24,813 nt of DNA from an uncultured Corynebacterium sp. Lineage in GTDB: Bacteria; Actinomycetota; Actinomycetes; Mycobacteriales; Mycobacteriaceae. Each line of letters opens with the position of its first letter. Positions within the stretch are counted from its first letter, which is position 1. The stretch covers positions 1 to 24,813 of the forward strand of contig NZ_CAMIAN010000031.1 in the NCBI RefSeq assembly GCF_946221155.1. Reading direction: 5' to 3'. The notes beneath the pieces are model-generated. The model searched no databases and was not told where the DNA came from. It was given only the letters and a program-made list of their open reading frames with translations. Shown in pieces: positions 1-6,383 of this stretch. The position numbers and the translations under genes were made by a program.

Positions 1-260
1 TGACGCCCCCTCGCGCCTCGCCACCCCGACACTCCAGCCGGTCCGCTAATACTGAATCGACATGGCGTTTTGCACACCAAAACCACTGATCGGATTGCGC
101 CTATGGCGTGGGGTTATGTCCAAGAACTTGATCCTCCGGGGCGCTAAGGGCGCTAAAGAAGGGGCTATCTGCGACAAAACCGACGCCATCTGGACAGGTG
201 TTTATCGGTCCGCACCCAGGGGTCGTGAAGGATCAACTAAGGGAGCTTTCAGCAGGAAGG
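1..260. other. Intergenic, no supported gene
   Basis: No convincing gene is visible. The only open frame of note (62-301, plus strand) has no ribosome binding site, no recognisable domain and runs through the dyad-containing promoter of the next gene, so I do not call it. The segment lies upstream of the secreted-protein promoter. Confidence 0.5.
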
Positions 261-304
261 TAGCACACGTGCACCGTGCTTTAAGTGCACGGTCATGCTA
301 AATT
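261..304 (+). promoter_or_regulatory. Promoter with embedded dyad (possible operator) for the secreted-protein gene
   Basis: A good extended -10 (TGC then TAAATT, 296-304) fits the actinobacterial TANANT pattern. A weak -35-like GTGCTT lies at 276-281 with a 17-nt spacer. The -35 is embedded in a perfect inverted repeat, ACCGTGC (273-279) and GCACGGT (287-293). Outer arms TAGCA (261-265) and TGCTA (296-300) pair as well, and GTGCAC occurs twice (269-274, 285-290). A dyad over the -35/-10 suggests a transcription-factor site; this is inferred from position and symmetry only. Confidence 0.5.
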
Positions 305-363
305 GATCTCCGTACCACGGCCAGTTCCGGCCGACACACCATCTTTCACGTGAGGAAAAACAC

Positions 364-711
364 ATGAAGCTCAAGAAGTCCCTGCTGGCTCTGACCACCG
401 CCGCTACCGTTGCAGTTGCTGGCACCACCGCTGCTGTTGCTGAGGACACCACCCCGGCAGGCACCACCGCTACAGACAACACCGATACCGACAACGGCAA
501 GACCGAAACCGAGCCGGGCAAGGACGGCGACAAGGAAGAGCCGTCTAAGCTGGCTGGTTCCGCAGACAAGTTCTTCGGCTGGGACGAGGACACCGATGGC
601 CTAAAGAAGCTGACCACCGTCGTCACCCTAATCACCACCGTTGCAGCCCTGGTTGGCGGCATCGTTTCTCTGTTCAACAACTTCCAGAAGCTGGGCAAGC
701 TGGGCAAGTAA
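364..711 (+). CDS. Small secreted acidic protein, unknown function
   Basis: This is a 115-residue protein with a classical Sec signal peptide: a basic start (MKLKKS), a hydrophobic stretch, and an AVA-E cleavage context near residue 26. The mature part of about 89 residues begins with a Thr/Asp/Glu-rich, Pro/Gly-containing low-complexity stretch, then a short segment with FFGWDEDTDG. It ends with a hydrophobic helix of about 20 residues (TTVVTLITTVAALVGGIVSL) and a Lys-rich tail (QKLGKLGK). The start is supported by GAGG at 352-355, about 8 nt upstream of the ATG. A stem-loop follows the stop, so it is a single-gene transcript. I do not recognise a named family. The C-terminal helix plus basic tail could be a membrane or envelope anchor, or a pore-forming segment; that is inference. 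It is certainly a real exported product by layout, but its role is unknown. Confidence 0.85.
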   Translation: MKLKKSLLALTTAATVAVAGTTAAVAEDTTPAGTTATDNTDTDNGKTETEPGKDGDKEEPSKLAGSADKFFGWDEDTDGLKKLTTVVTLITTVAALVGGIVSLFNNFQKLGKLGK

Positions 712-756
712 GAACAGCCTTCTCAAGCTAGAACGAATCCGTTCAGCTGAGCCCCT

Positions 757-790
757 AGCCCCGCCGCGATCGCTAGATCGCCGCGGGGCT
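757..790 (+). terminator. Stem-loop terminator after the secreted-protein gene
   Basis: Arms of 15 nt (AGCCCCGCCGCGATC and GATCGCCGCGGGGCT) pair with one mismatch across a 4-nt loop and are followed by TTTACCC. The structure lies 46 nt past the stop at 711. The T-tract is short, so termination efficiency is uncertain. Confidence 0.75.
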
Positions 791-820
791 TTACCCATCT
801 CCCCATCCTTTCGCTTTGCT

Positions 821-839
821 TTAGGCAAGGGTAAGCTAA
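821..839 (+). promoter_or_regulatory. DtxR-type iron box before the siderophore reductase gene
   Basis: The 19-mer TTAGGCAAGGGTAAGCTAA matches 15 of 19 positions of the DtxR/IdeR consensus TTAGGTTAGGCTAACCTAA, counted by eye. It ends 8 nt before the ATG at 848, leaving no room for a ribosome binding site, so the mRNA is probably leaderless and the box overlaps the promoter. Iron-dependent repression is inferred from family knowledge. Confidence 0.7.
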
Positions 840-847
840 CCCCCACT

Positions 848-1771
848 ATGACCTTGCAACCTTTAACCTTGAGCACCCCAACAAACACTTCCGCTTACCT
901 CGCAACCTTCTCTGACCACCAACTCCTAGCCACCCCTTCTGAGCCTCACCACCGAATCATCTGCGCCACCGTTTATGACGTCAGCACCCCAGCAGAAAAC
1001 TTGAAACGGATTGTCATCTACTCCCCCGAACTAGTCGGCTTTCAGCTTTCCGGCCCTGACGAGTTCTTTGGCCTCTTTATGCCCTCTAACCTCAGCAAAG
1101 ATCTCCATTTACCCCGCCACGGTGGAGGTGCCAATATCCGCGCAAGCGTGGCAGCTATGCCGGAGACCCAACGCCCAAACCTACGTTGGTACACCGTGCG
1201 CTCACTCGATTCCGAGCGTGGGCTAATGGCCTTCGACGTGGCGACGCATGGCGTCAAGAATCCCAACGAAGAGCACGTCGGACCAGGGCTCGCTTGGGCT
1301 CTTAGTGCTCGTGTTGGCGACCAGGTAGGCATCTGGACATGCCAGGGGCTGTGGCACCGTGCGCACAATTCGCAAACGCTGATCGCAGACCCATCTTCCA
1401 CGCCTTCCATTCGAGCCATCTTGGAATACACGCAAGCCTTCGCCCCGGAGCAGCTGTGCGACATGCACCTCGTGGTTGTCGCCGAGAACTATGGTGACCT
1501 CGAGCCGTCCCTCGTCGCCGACTGGGAGAACAAACTGGGCAGCCTCGAAGTGCTGTTTAGCGCGACAACGAGTTTCAGCACGGCCGTTATGTCCCACCTC
1601 CAGCAACTGGACCGCGCCAATCACCCCGCTACGCAGTGCAAGTACGTCTGGGTCGCGGGCGAAGGGCAACTCTGCAAGGAAGTTCGGCGTCACGCAATTC
1701 ACACGTGGGGCCTCAACAGCGAATCCGTGCAGTGGTGCCCCTATTGGTTCCTCGGAAGAGCTAGGCCTTAG
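848..1771 (+). CDS. Siderophore-interacting protein (FAD/NAD(P)H ferric-siderophore reductase)
   Basis: The 307-residue product belongs to the SIP/ViuB family, cytosolic flavoproteins that reduce imported ferric siderophores and release Fe(II). The flavin-binding signature is RWYTVRS about 110 residues in, followed by the family pattern of a His-Gly stretch and GPGLAW, then GDQVGIW. The C-terminal NAD(P)H-binding half carries YVWVAGEG and ends with the typical YWFLGRA (compare YWR-G in the family). I chose the ATG at 848 because the frame further upstream (from 641) overlaps the previous gene and its terminator, and the DtxR box lies just before 848. The gene converges on the ABC importer with only 9 nt between the stop codons. 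Together they form an uptake-plus-release module. Cofactor preference cannot be read from the sequence. Confidence 0.88.
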   Translation: MTLQPLTLSTPTNTSAYLATFSDHQLLATPSEPHHRIICATVYDVSTPAENLKRIVIYSPELVGFQLSGPDEFFGLFMPSNLSKDLHLPRHGGGANIRASVAAMPETQRPNLRWYTVRSLDSERGLMAFDVATHGVKNPNEEHVGPGLAWALSARVGDQVGIWTCQGLWHRAHNSQTLIADPSSTPSIRAILEYTQAFAPEQLCDMHLVVVAENYGDLEPSLVADWENKLGSLEVLFSATTSFSTAVMSHLQQLDRANHPATQCKYVWVAGEGQLCKEVRRHAIHTWGLNSESVQWCPYWFLGRARP

Positions 1772-1780
1772 GCCCTCCGC

Positions 1781-2590
1781 TCAAGAACCCTGTGGCGGGT
1801 TAGCAACGATCCCCCGCGGTACGATCACCGGGGCCGTACCGCGGGGGTCTTCCCACACCTCGGCATTCAGGCCATATGCCTCGCGCAGCACATCTACCGT
1901 CAAAGCCTCCTTTGGAGCCCCCTCGGCGATCTTTTTCCCCTCCTTCATGACGATCATCTCGTCGCTAAAAGCGCCCGCCAAGCCAAGATCATGAAGCACT
2001 GTAACGACCGTCTTGCCCTGAAGGGCCAGCTCGCGCACAATGCCGAGAATCTCCATTGCATGCGCCGGATCTAGGTAGGTAGTCGGTTCGTCCAACAGCA
2101 CAATTGGCGTATCCTGCGCCAGCACCATCGCCATCCAGACGCGCTGCCGTTGTCCCCCAGACAGCTCGGACACATCGCGAGTGACGAGGTTGGCGGTCGC
2201 GGTCTTCTCCAGCGCCTCGCTTACCTTCTTTTTGTCTTCTGACGCCGACACACCCCCGCCCCATAAAGTGCGGCGGTACGGGTGCCGTCCGCGTTCCACA
2301 AGTTCTCCAACAGTCAACCCGGCAGGACACAGCGGATGTTGTGGCAGGAGCGCAATGAGCTGGGCGGCTTCGCGTGCCCCCAAACTATGCACGTCCTTAT
2401 CCTCTACACGGACCCGTCCTTCAGTTGGGGCAAGCAGCCGAGACAGCGTCTTGAGCAGCGTCGACTTGCCACAACCATTTGGTCCCAAGAGCGTGGTGAC
2501 CTTCCCCGGCTGTGCATCGAAAGATACGTTCTTAACAATGCTCGGGCCATCGTTATAGCCCACAGTGACGCGATCAACGCAGAGATTCAT
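1781..2590 (-). CDS. Ferric-siderophore ABC transporter, ATP-binding protein (FepC-type)
   Basis: The 269-residue ATPase energises iron-siderophore import across the cytoplasmic membrane. Walker A is GPNGCGKST (about 36-44), the ABC signature LSGGQRQ starts at about 143, Walker B is IVLLDE (about 163-168) and the H-loop His is in VLHD (about 200), all intact. The ATG at 2590 starts MNLCVDR and overlaps the upstream permease stop by 4 nt (ATGA), indicating translational coupling. A longer frame back to 2758 would extend deep into the permease and is rejected. It is the last gene of the four-gene operon. Its 3' end contains a 12-bp inverted repeat and faces the siderophore reductase gene. Confidence 0.92.
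   Translation of the reverse strand: MNLCVDRVTVGYNDGPSIVKNVSFDAQPGKVTTLLGPNGCGKSTLLKTLSRLLAPTEGRVRVEDKDVHSLGAREAAQLIALLPQHPLCPAGLTVGELVERGRHPYRRTLWGGGVSASEDKKKVSEALEKTATANLVTRDVSELSGGQRQRVWMAMVLAQDTPIVLLDEPTTYLDPAHAMEILGIVRELALQGKTVVTVLHDLGLAGAFSDEMIVMKEGKKIAEGAPKEALTVDVLREAYGLNAEVWEDPRGTAPVIVPRGIVANPPQGS
1811..1847. terminator. Perfect 12-bp inverted repeat inside the ATPase 3' end, candidate terminator for the convergent gene
   Basis: CCCCCGCGGTAC (1811-1822) and GTACCGCGGGGG (1836-1847) are perfect complements around a 13-nt loop. The repeat lies 40 nt beyond the stop of the plus-strand reductase gene but within the last codons of the minus-strand ATPase gene. No long T-tract follows on either strand (TCTTCCC on plus). 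The 9-nt gap between the genes has no room for a separate terminator, so this hairpin is the likeliest stop signal for the plus-strand transcript. Confidence 0.5.
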
Positions 2591-3639
2591 TGGACCATTC
2601 CTTTCAGAGTTCCGCGACGGGCCGCCAACCACACAAGCAACACCAGCGCAGGGCCGCCAATAATTGCGGTAACCAACCCCACAGGGGATGTAAAGGGCAG
2701 AGCGCCTGCTAAGACTGCGCACGTAGCCAATAGAGCCGCGCCCGCAAAAGTAGAGCACAGCGGATGGGGCGTGGGAGTGCCCGCCACCAGCTTGGCCAAC
2801 TGTGGAGCCAAGAGTGCAACGAAACCAATCGGGCCGACAAAGGAAACCACCACCGCCACGATGCCCGTCGCCGCGATAAGCAAAATGGCTCGCACCCTCG
2901 TGACGTTTACACCAAGTGTGGACGCAGTGGCGTCATCATGAGAAAGCAGAGGAACGTCGCGCGTGACGAAAAGACCAAGAGCAACGAAGGGCAACAAACC
3001 CAACACCATCGGCAACAGAGCCTCTGTACGCACAAAACCTGTGGATCCTGCAAGCCAGGTTTGGGCATCCGTCGCGCGAGTCAGGTCAGCTCTGAGGAGA
3101 AGATACTGCACTAGAGATTGTGTAAGGAAGGACAGCGCCAGGCCGATGACCACTACGCGCTGCGACGTGCCAAAACCACCGAGTACAACGAGTAGACCAA
3201 CGATCACTAAGGCGCCAACCAAAGCAAGTGCAGCGCGCCACCAGAACGTCGGCACTCCCTCACTCCATACAGGGCGGGTAACGACAGTACCCGCTACGAC
3301 CAGTACCGCTGCACCACCAGAGACACCGAGTATGTCCGGACTAGCCAGTGGATTGCGGGCCATTGTCTGGGTCCACGCACCGGCCAGCCCCAACGCCGCA
3401 CCAACCAGAACCGTAGCGATTGCTACAGGCAAGCGGAGATCCCAGACCACATTGATTGCTTGTTGCGTTCCCCCACCGGTCAGTACTTCGATGACTTCAG
3501 TTGGGCTGAGCTTCACCGCGCCTTGCCCCAGAATCAGGCAATAACACAGAGCCGCAATAAAGATGAACCCTGCCGAAGTCGCAAGGATGCGTCGGCTTCG
3601 TGAATGCTTAATTTTTCGGATAGACGTCATATCGCTCAT
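2587..3639 (-). CDS. Ferric-siderophore ABC transporter permease (FecCD family), second permease
   Basis: The 350-residue polytopic membrane protein has a short basic N-terminus followed by many hydrophobic segments. Family hallmarks visible are the opening LRLPVAIATVLVGAALGLAG, then QTMARNPLASPDILGVSGGA (the conserved RNPLA-P-ILG block), and FVGPIGFVALLAPQLAKLVAG near the C-terminus, which contacts the ATPase. It forms a heterodimer channel with the product of the upstream gene. The ATG at 3639 overlaps the upstream stop by 4 nt; a second in-frame ATG lies at 3630. Length is normal for the family. Confidence 0.92.
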   Translation of the reverse strand: MSDMTSIRKIKHSRSRRILATSAGFIFIAALCYCLILGQGAVKLSPTEVIEVLTGGGTQQAINVVWDLRLPVAIATVLVGAALGLAGAWTQTMARNPLASPDILGVSGGAAVLVVAGTVVTRPVWSEGVPTFWWRAALALVGALVIVGLLVVLGGFGTSQRVVVIGLALSFLTQSLVQYLLLRADLTRATDAQTWLAGSTGFVRTEALLPMVLGLLPFVALGLFVTRDVPLLSHDDATASTLGVNVTRVRAILLIAATGIVAVVVSFVGPIGFVALLAPQLAKLVAGTPTPHPLCSTFAGAALLATCAVLAGALPFTSPVGLVTAIIGGPALVLLVWLAARRGTLKGMVQ

Positions 3640-4703
3640 ATCGCCAGCTCCGCGTCATTCGAGTTCGGAAGGCTTTTCTTACGACGTACCGCCAGAATCA
3701 TCACTGGGGCACCGACGATAGCTAGGACAATGGACATTTCCAACTCGTTGGGCTGCAGGACGAAGCGCCCCACAATATCGGCTAGCAGTACAGCCGTGCC
3801 GCCGACGATGCCAGTTGGCAGCAAAAGTCGGGTAAGTGCCGGGCCAGTAAACGGGCGCAGCAGGTGTGGCACGGCGAAGCCCACGAATGTCACAAGTCCC
3901 ACGGTGGCGGTCGCCGAGCCGGCGAGGATGACGACTGCTGCAGCAGCTAAGAGCCTCGTTCGCGTTGGCGAGCTGCCAAGGGAACGGGCGGAGTCCTCCC
4001 CCATCGTTAGTAGATCCAGCGGGCGTGCCGCTAGCGCCGCACAAAGAGCACCTAGGAACAGACCCAAAGCGGCTAACGCCACGTCTTCCATACCCCGCCC
4101 AGCTGTTGATCCAACAGTCCAGCGGCGTAGCCCTTCTAGAGTGTCGGAAGAATATAGGCTCAGCATGTTCGTTGCCGCTTGCAGTGCAAAGGTGACGCCC
4201 ACGCCGACAAGCACAAGTGTCAGCGGATTACGCGATACGCGGGAGATCAATAGCACAATGACAGCGGCGATAGCAGCTCCGATGAGCCCCACAATTGTTC
4301 GCTCGCCGACCGTTGTTGCCCATCCCAAAGTCAGTGCTGCAGCGACTGCGAAGCTCGCCCCAGCGTTCACGCCGATGATTCCGGGGTCCGCCAGAGGGTT
4401 GCGGGTCCAAGTCTGAGCTATAGCTCCCGCCATCGACAAGGCCGCGCCTGTGACCACAGCCAGCAGCGTGCGAGGAACGCGCAGATCCCAAATGATGCCG
4501 GACTGTTCAGCAGTGATACCGGACTGGGCGGATGGGTGCGGGCCATGCATCAGAATGTTGGTCACTTCGCCAACAGAAAGGTCTTTGGAACCCAAGTACA
4601 GGGAGGCAACCAGCAGCAATGCCAAACCAACGAGCGCGGCCAGAATATGCAAACTCCTGGAGTGGACTAAAGAATTTCGAGTTCTTGACACGGACACTTT
4701 CAA
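3636..4703 (-). CDS. Ferric-siderophore ABC transporter permease (FecCD family), first permease
   Basis: The 355-residue permease has the conserved LRVPRTLLAVVTGAALSMAG block, QTWTRNPLADPGIIGVNAGA, and GLVTFVGFAVPHLLRPFTG before the last helices, all diagnostic of FecCD/BtuC-type importer subunits. The assigned start is TTG at 4703, immediately after the lipoprotein TAG (UAGUUG, zero gap). No clear ribosome binding site is seen, so translation may depend on reinitiation. In-frame GTG codons at positions 3 and 5 are alternatives that would remove only a few residues. It pairs with the downstream permease, overlapping it by 4 nt. Confidence 0.9.
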   Translation of the reverse strand: MKVSVSRTRNSLVHSRSLHILAALVGLALLLVASLYLGSKDLSVGEVTNILMHGPHPSAQSGITAEQSGIIWDLRVPRTLLAVVTGAALSMAGAIAQTWTRNPLADPGIIGVNAGASFAVAAALTLGWATTVGERTIVGLIGAAIAAVIVLLISRVSRNPLTLVLVGVGVTFALQAATNMLSLYSSDTLEGLRRWTVGSTAGRGMEDVALAALGLFLGALCAALAARPLDLLTMGEDSARSLGSSPTRTRLLAAAAVVILAGSATATVGLVTFVGFAVPHLLRPFTGPALTRLLLPTGIVGGTAVLLADIVGRFVLQPNELEMSIVLAIVGAPVMILAVRRKKSLPNSNDAELAI

Positions 4704-5660
4704 CTAAATTGCGTCAGAGAATTTCTCGACTGCCCAAGGGATGGTCAATGGGTTCGGCATGCTCATCGCATTGCCCACGTTTTCGTCCATCCAGTGGACC
4801 TTGCCCTCGCGAACGACATCCAGTTTGCTGAATGTCGGATCCTTCTTCAGGGTATCGGCAGCACCCTGGTAATCAAGGACAAAGAGGTAGTCGACGTTGT
4901 TGAGGTCGCTGTAGTTTTCAGGCGCGATGTCTCGGTAAAACTCACCCTTGTCGCCTTCGAGTTCCTTTGGAATCTCGAAGCCCAAGCTCTTGATGAACTG
5001 TCCCCGCCCGTCACCGGAGGTGTACAGTCCAATCTTTCCCTGATAAGGCATGACGATGGCCGCCCGCTTGCCCTTGAGTTCAGGGTGCTGTTTCTGGAAG
5101 TCGTCGAAGGCCTTCTGCGTTTCCTCAACGAGCTTGTCGCCTTCTTCTTGCTTGTCTACAGCGCCGGCAATCTGGTTGACCTGATCCCGCCATGGGATCT
5201 GCCAGTCCGTCGCACCGTCCGGCTTAACCGTAGTGGGGGCAATGTCATTGAGCGCCTTCTTCGCCTGCGCATCTACGGCAGAGTTCACCGCAATAATTTT
5301 GTCCGGATCCGAGGCAGAGATCTTCTCCAAGATCTCAGATGTGAATCCGTTTGCAGTGCCGTAGACCACCTCAGGCTTGTTGTCCCCGAGTTTTTCGGAC
5401 GCCCAAGGGCCGACGCCGGACGAATCAACATCCCCCTCTGCACCCCATGGCGCTACGAGGACTGGCTGGATGCCTAGCGCGAGCAAGGTATCACTGTCTC
5501 CTAGGCCAACTGCGGCGATGCGTTCGTCCCCATTGCCTTCATTTTTTGACGCCGCCGCATCATCGCCTCGGGAGCAACCGGAAAGAACGAGAGTGGATGC
5601 TGCGAAGACAGCGGCGGTCTTCAGTGCCGCTCGACGGGTCAGCGAATTGTTTCGAAACAT
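4704..5660 (-). CDS. Iron-siderophore ABC transporter substrate-binding lipoprotein
   Basis: The 318-residue protein starts LTRRAALKTAAVFAASTLVL then SGC, combining a twin-arginine-like motif with a lipobox (lipidated Cys about 29). It is therefore probably a membrane-anchored lipoprotein outside the cytoplasmic membrane. The mature part follows the periplasmic-binding fold type III: IAAVGLGDSDTLLALGIQPV early, GFTSEILEKISASDPDKIIA in the first lobe, a long helical linker, then VDYLFVLDYQG and a C-terminal VHWMDENVGNAMSM segment. It captures ferric siderophores for the two permeases. The ligand cannot be predicted from sequence alone. It is the first gene of the operon, about 110 nt downstream of two DtxR-like boxes. 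Confidence 0.9.
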   Translation of the reverse strand: MFRNNSLTRRAALKTAAVFAASTLVLSGCSRGDDAAASKNEGNGDERIAAVGLGDSDTLLALGIQPVLVAPWGAEGDVDSSGVGPWASEKLGDNKPEVVYGTANGFTSEILEKISASDPDKIIAVNSAVDAQAKKALNDIAPTTVKPDGATDWQIPWRDQVNQIAGAVDKQEEGDKLVEETQKAFDDFQKQHPELKGKRAAIVMPYQGKIGLYTSGDGRGQFIKSLGFEIPKELEGDKGEFYRDIAPENYSDLNNVDYLFVLDYQGAADTLKKDPTFSKLDVVREGKVHWMDENVGNAMSMPNPLTIPWAVEKFSDAI

Positions 5661-5706
5661 GTAGAAGCCTAACGTATAAGGGACTCTTTGAGGCGCTGTA
5701 AATTAC

Positions 5707-5745
5707 CCGTAGCCCCACAGGACTATCTACCTATTCGGGCTACGG
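5707..5745 (-). promoter_or_regulatory. Stem-loop in the importer 5' leader
   Basis: Perfect 9-bp arms CCGTAGCCC (5707-5715) and GGGCTACGG (5737-5745) enclose a 21-nt loop. They lie between the DtxR-like boxes and the lipoprotein start, hence in the untranslated leader if transcription starts near the boxes. It could stabilise the mRNA or attenuate transcription. No T-tract follows, so a simple terminator is unlikely. Confidence 0.45.
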
Positions 5746-5772
5746 CCAATACAGCAATCGGATCCATTTTAC

Positions 5773-5807
5773 ACAGGGTAGGCTTACCACACAATAGGCT
5801 ACCCTAA
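5773..5807 (-). promoter_or_regulatory. Two adjacent DtxR-like iron boxes upstream of the siderophore importer
   Basis: Two 19-mers (5773-5791 and 5789-5807), read on the plus strand, each match 13 of 19 positions of TTAGGTTAGGCTAACCTAA; both contain the TAGGCT core and a CC following it. They lie 110-150 nt before the lipoprotein ATG, a plausible promoter position. Repression by iron-loaded DtxR is inferred. Half-matches such as GTTAGGCT near 5670 are weaker. Confidence 0.6.
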
Positions 5808-5882
5808 GTTGCCGCTTTTTCTGCTGGGCCGCCATCACCAGCGGCGCCCCAGACCTAGTCCGTCACCGGTTCCACCCCGAGC

Positions 5883-6066
5883 CTAGCCTGCCATCATCGC
5901 CGCCAAAGCTGCCACGACCACCACGCCCACCGAAGCCCCCAAAGCCACCAGCATCGAGGTGCCTGAGTTACTGCAACTCGTGGCACCACCGGCATCACCA
6001 CGGCTGCCAGCACCCCAGAACCATCAGGGTTACCAGCACCACCGGCATCACAAGCGTCGGAATTCC
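5883..6066 (-). pseudogene. Remnant of a C-terminally membrane-anchored surface protein
   Basis: Read on the minus strand, one frame ends at TAG (5883-5885) after a Gly-rich linker (GDAGGATSCSNSGTS) and a hydrophobic helix (MLVALGASVGVVVVAALAAM) with a very short tail. This is the layout of a C-terminal anchor on an exported protein. Going upstream, this frame meets TGA at 6024-6026. The adjacent frame continues the same composition (DAGGAGNPDGSG), so a single-base frameshift near 6010-6016 joins the two. Beyond about 6066 the composition changes to AT-richer DNA and no further coding sequence is visible. The body of the gene therefore appears deleted. It is oriented like the iron operon and immediately upstream of it. 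An iron- or heme-capture surface protein is only a guess from context. Confidence 0.5.
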
Positions 6067-6122
6067 CGAGACATGGCAAAACGTAGCGCCAAGTGTCGGA
6101 AATGTTGCACTTCGAAAGCCTA

Positions 6123-6247
6123 AATGTCGCAAAAGTTGCAAAACGGAAATTGACTCGAAACAAACGATACTTCAAAAACGCGCTGACCTGCACTTTTAGG
6201 AAACTGAAAATCGCTTCCAATAATAAATTGCAACTTTTCCGACAATT
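6123..6247. repeat. Imperfect palindromic element, copy 1
   Basis: A 125-bp element bounded by AATGTCGCAAAAGTTGCAA (6123-6141) and its near-complement TTGCAACTTTTCCGACAATT (6228-6247). CTGACCTGCA lies in the middle (6183-6192), followed by an imperfect CTTTTAGGAAACTG stem. The same architecture and spacing recur at 6384-6507. A further direct copy of the arm (16 of 20 matches) lies at 6091-6110. No open reading frame of significance is present. It could be a non-autonomous MITE-like insertion, a REP-type element or a structured RNA. Confidence 0.5.
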
Positions 6248-6280
6248 GACCTCCCGCAACACAAGGACCTGGCCGCGCGG

Positions 6281-6356
6281 GGTCTCCTACTGTTCCCTAC
6301 AGGTCTCCTACTGGTCTTTACCGGTCTCCTACTGATCCCCTACTGTCTTCCTACTG
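6281..6356 (+). repeat. 21-bp tandem repeat with CCTACTG core
   Basis: Three units start with GGTCTCCTACTG at 6281, 6302 and 6323 (21-bp period). They are followed by two shorter diverged units, giving CCTACTG five times in 76 bp. A period divisible by three keeps the frame open, but no gene can be supported here. The array sits exactly between the two palindromic elements. Confidence 0.75.
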
Positions 6357-6383
6357 CCCCAAACCCGCCTCCCCGCAGGCCGA

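Noticed and set aside
62..301. 79-codon open frame on the plus strand
   Set aside because: No ribosome binding site or domain, and it runs through the promoter dyad of the next gene.
641..847. N-terminal extension of the siderophore reductase gene
   Set aside because: It overlaps the secreted-protein gene, its terminator and the DtxR box; homologues start near the ATG at 848.
2591..2758. N-terminal extension of the ATPase gene
   Set aside because: It would lie inside the permease gene; the ATG at 2590 is coupled to the permease stop and fits the family.
5826..5849. GC hairpin between the pseudogene and the importer promoter
   Set aside because: Stem is bulged and followed by an A-run on the minus strand, so it is not a convincing terminator.
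5894..6262. 122-codon minus-strand frame with Trp/Cys-rich end
   Set aside because: Its sequence is a wrong-frame reading of the surface-protein remnant plus repeat DNA, with no coding character.
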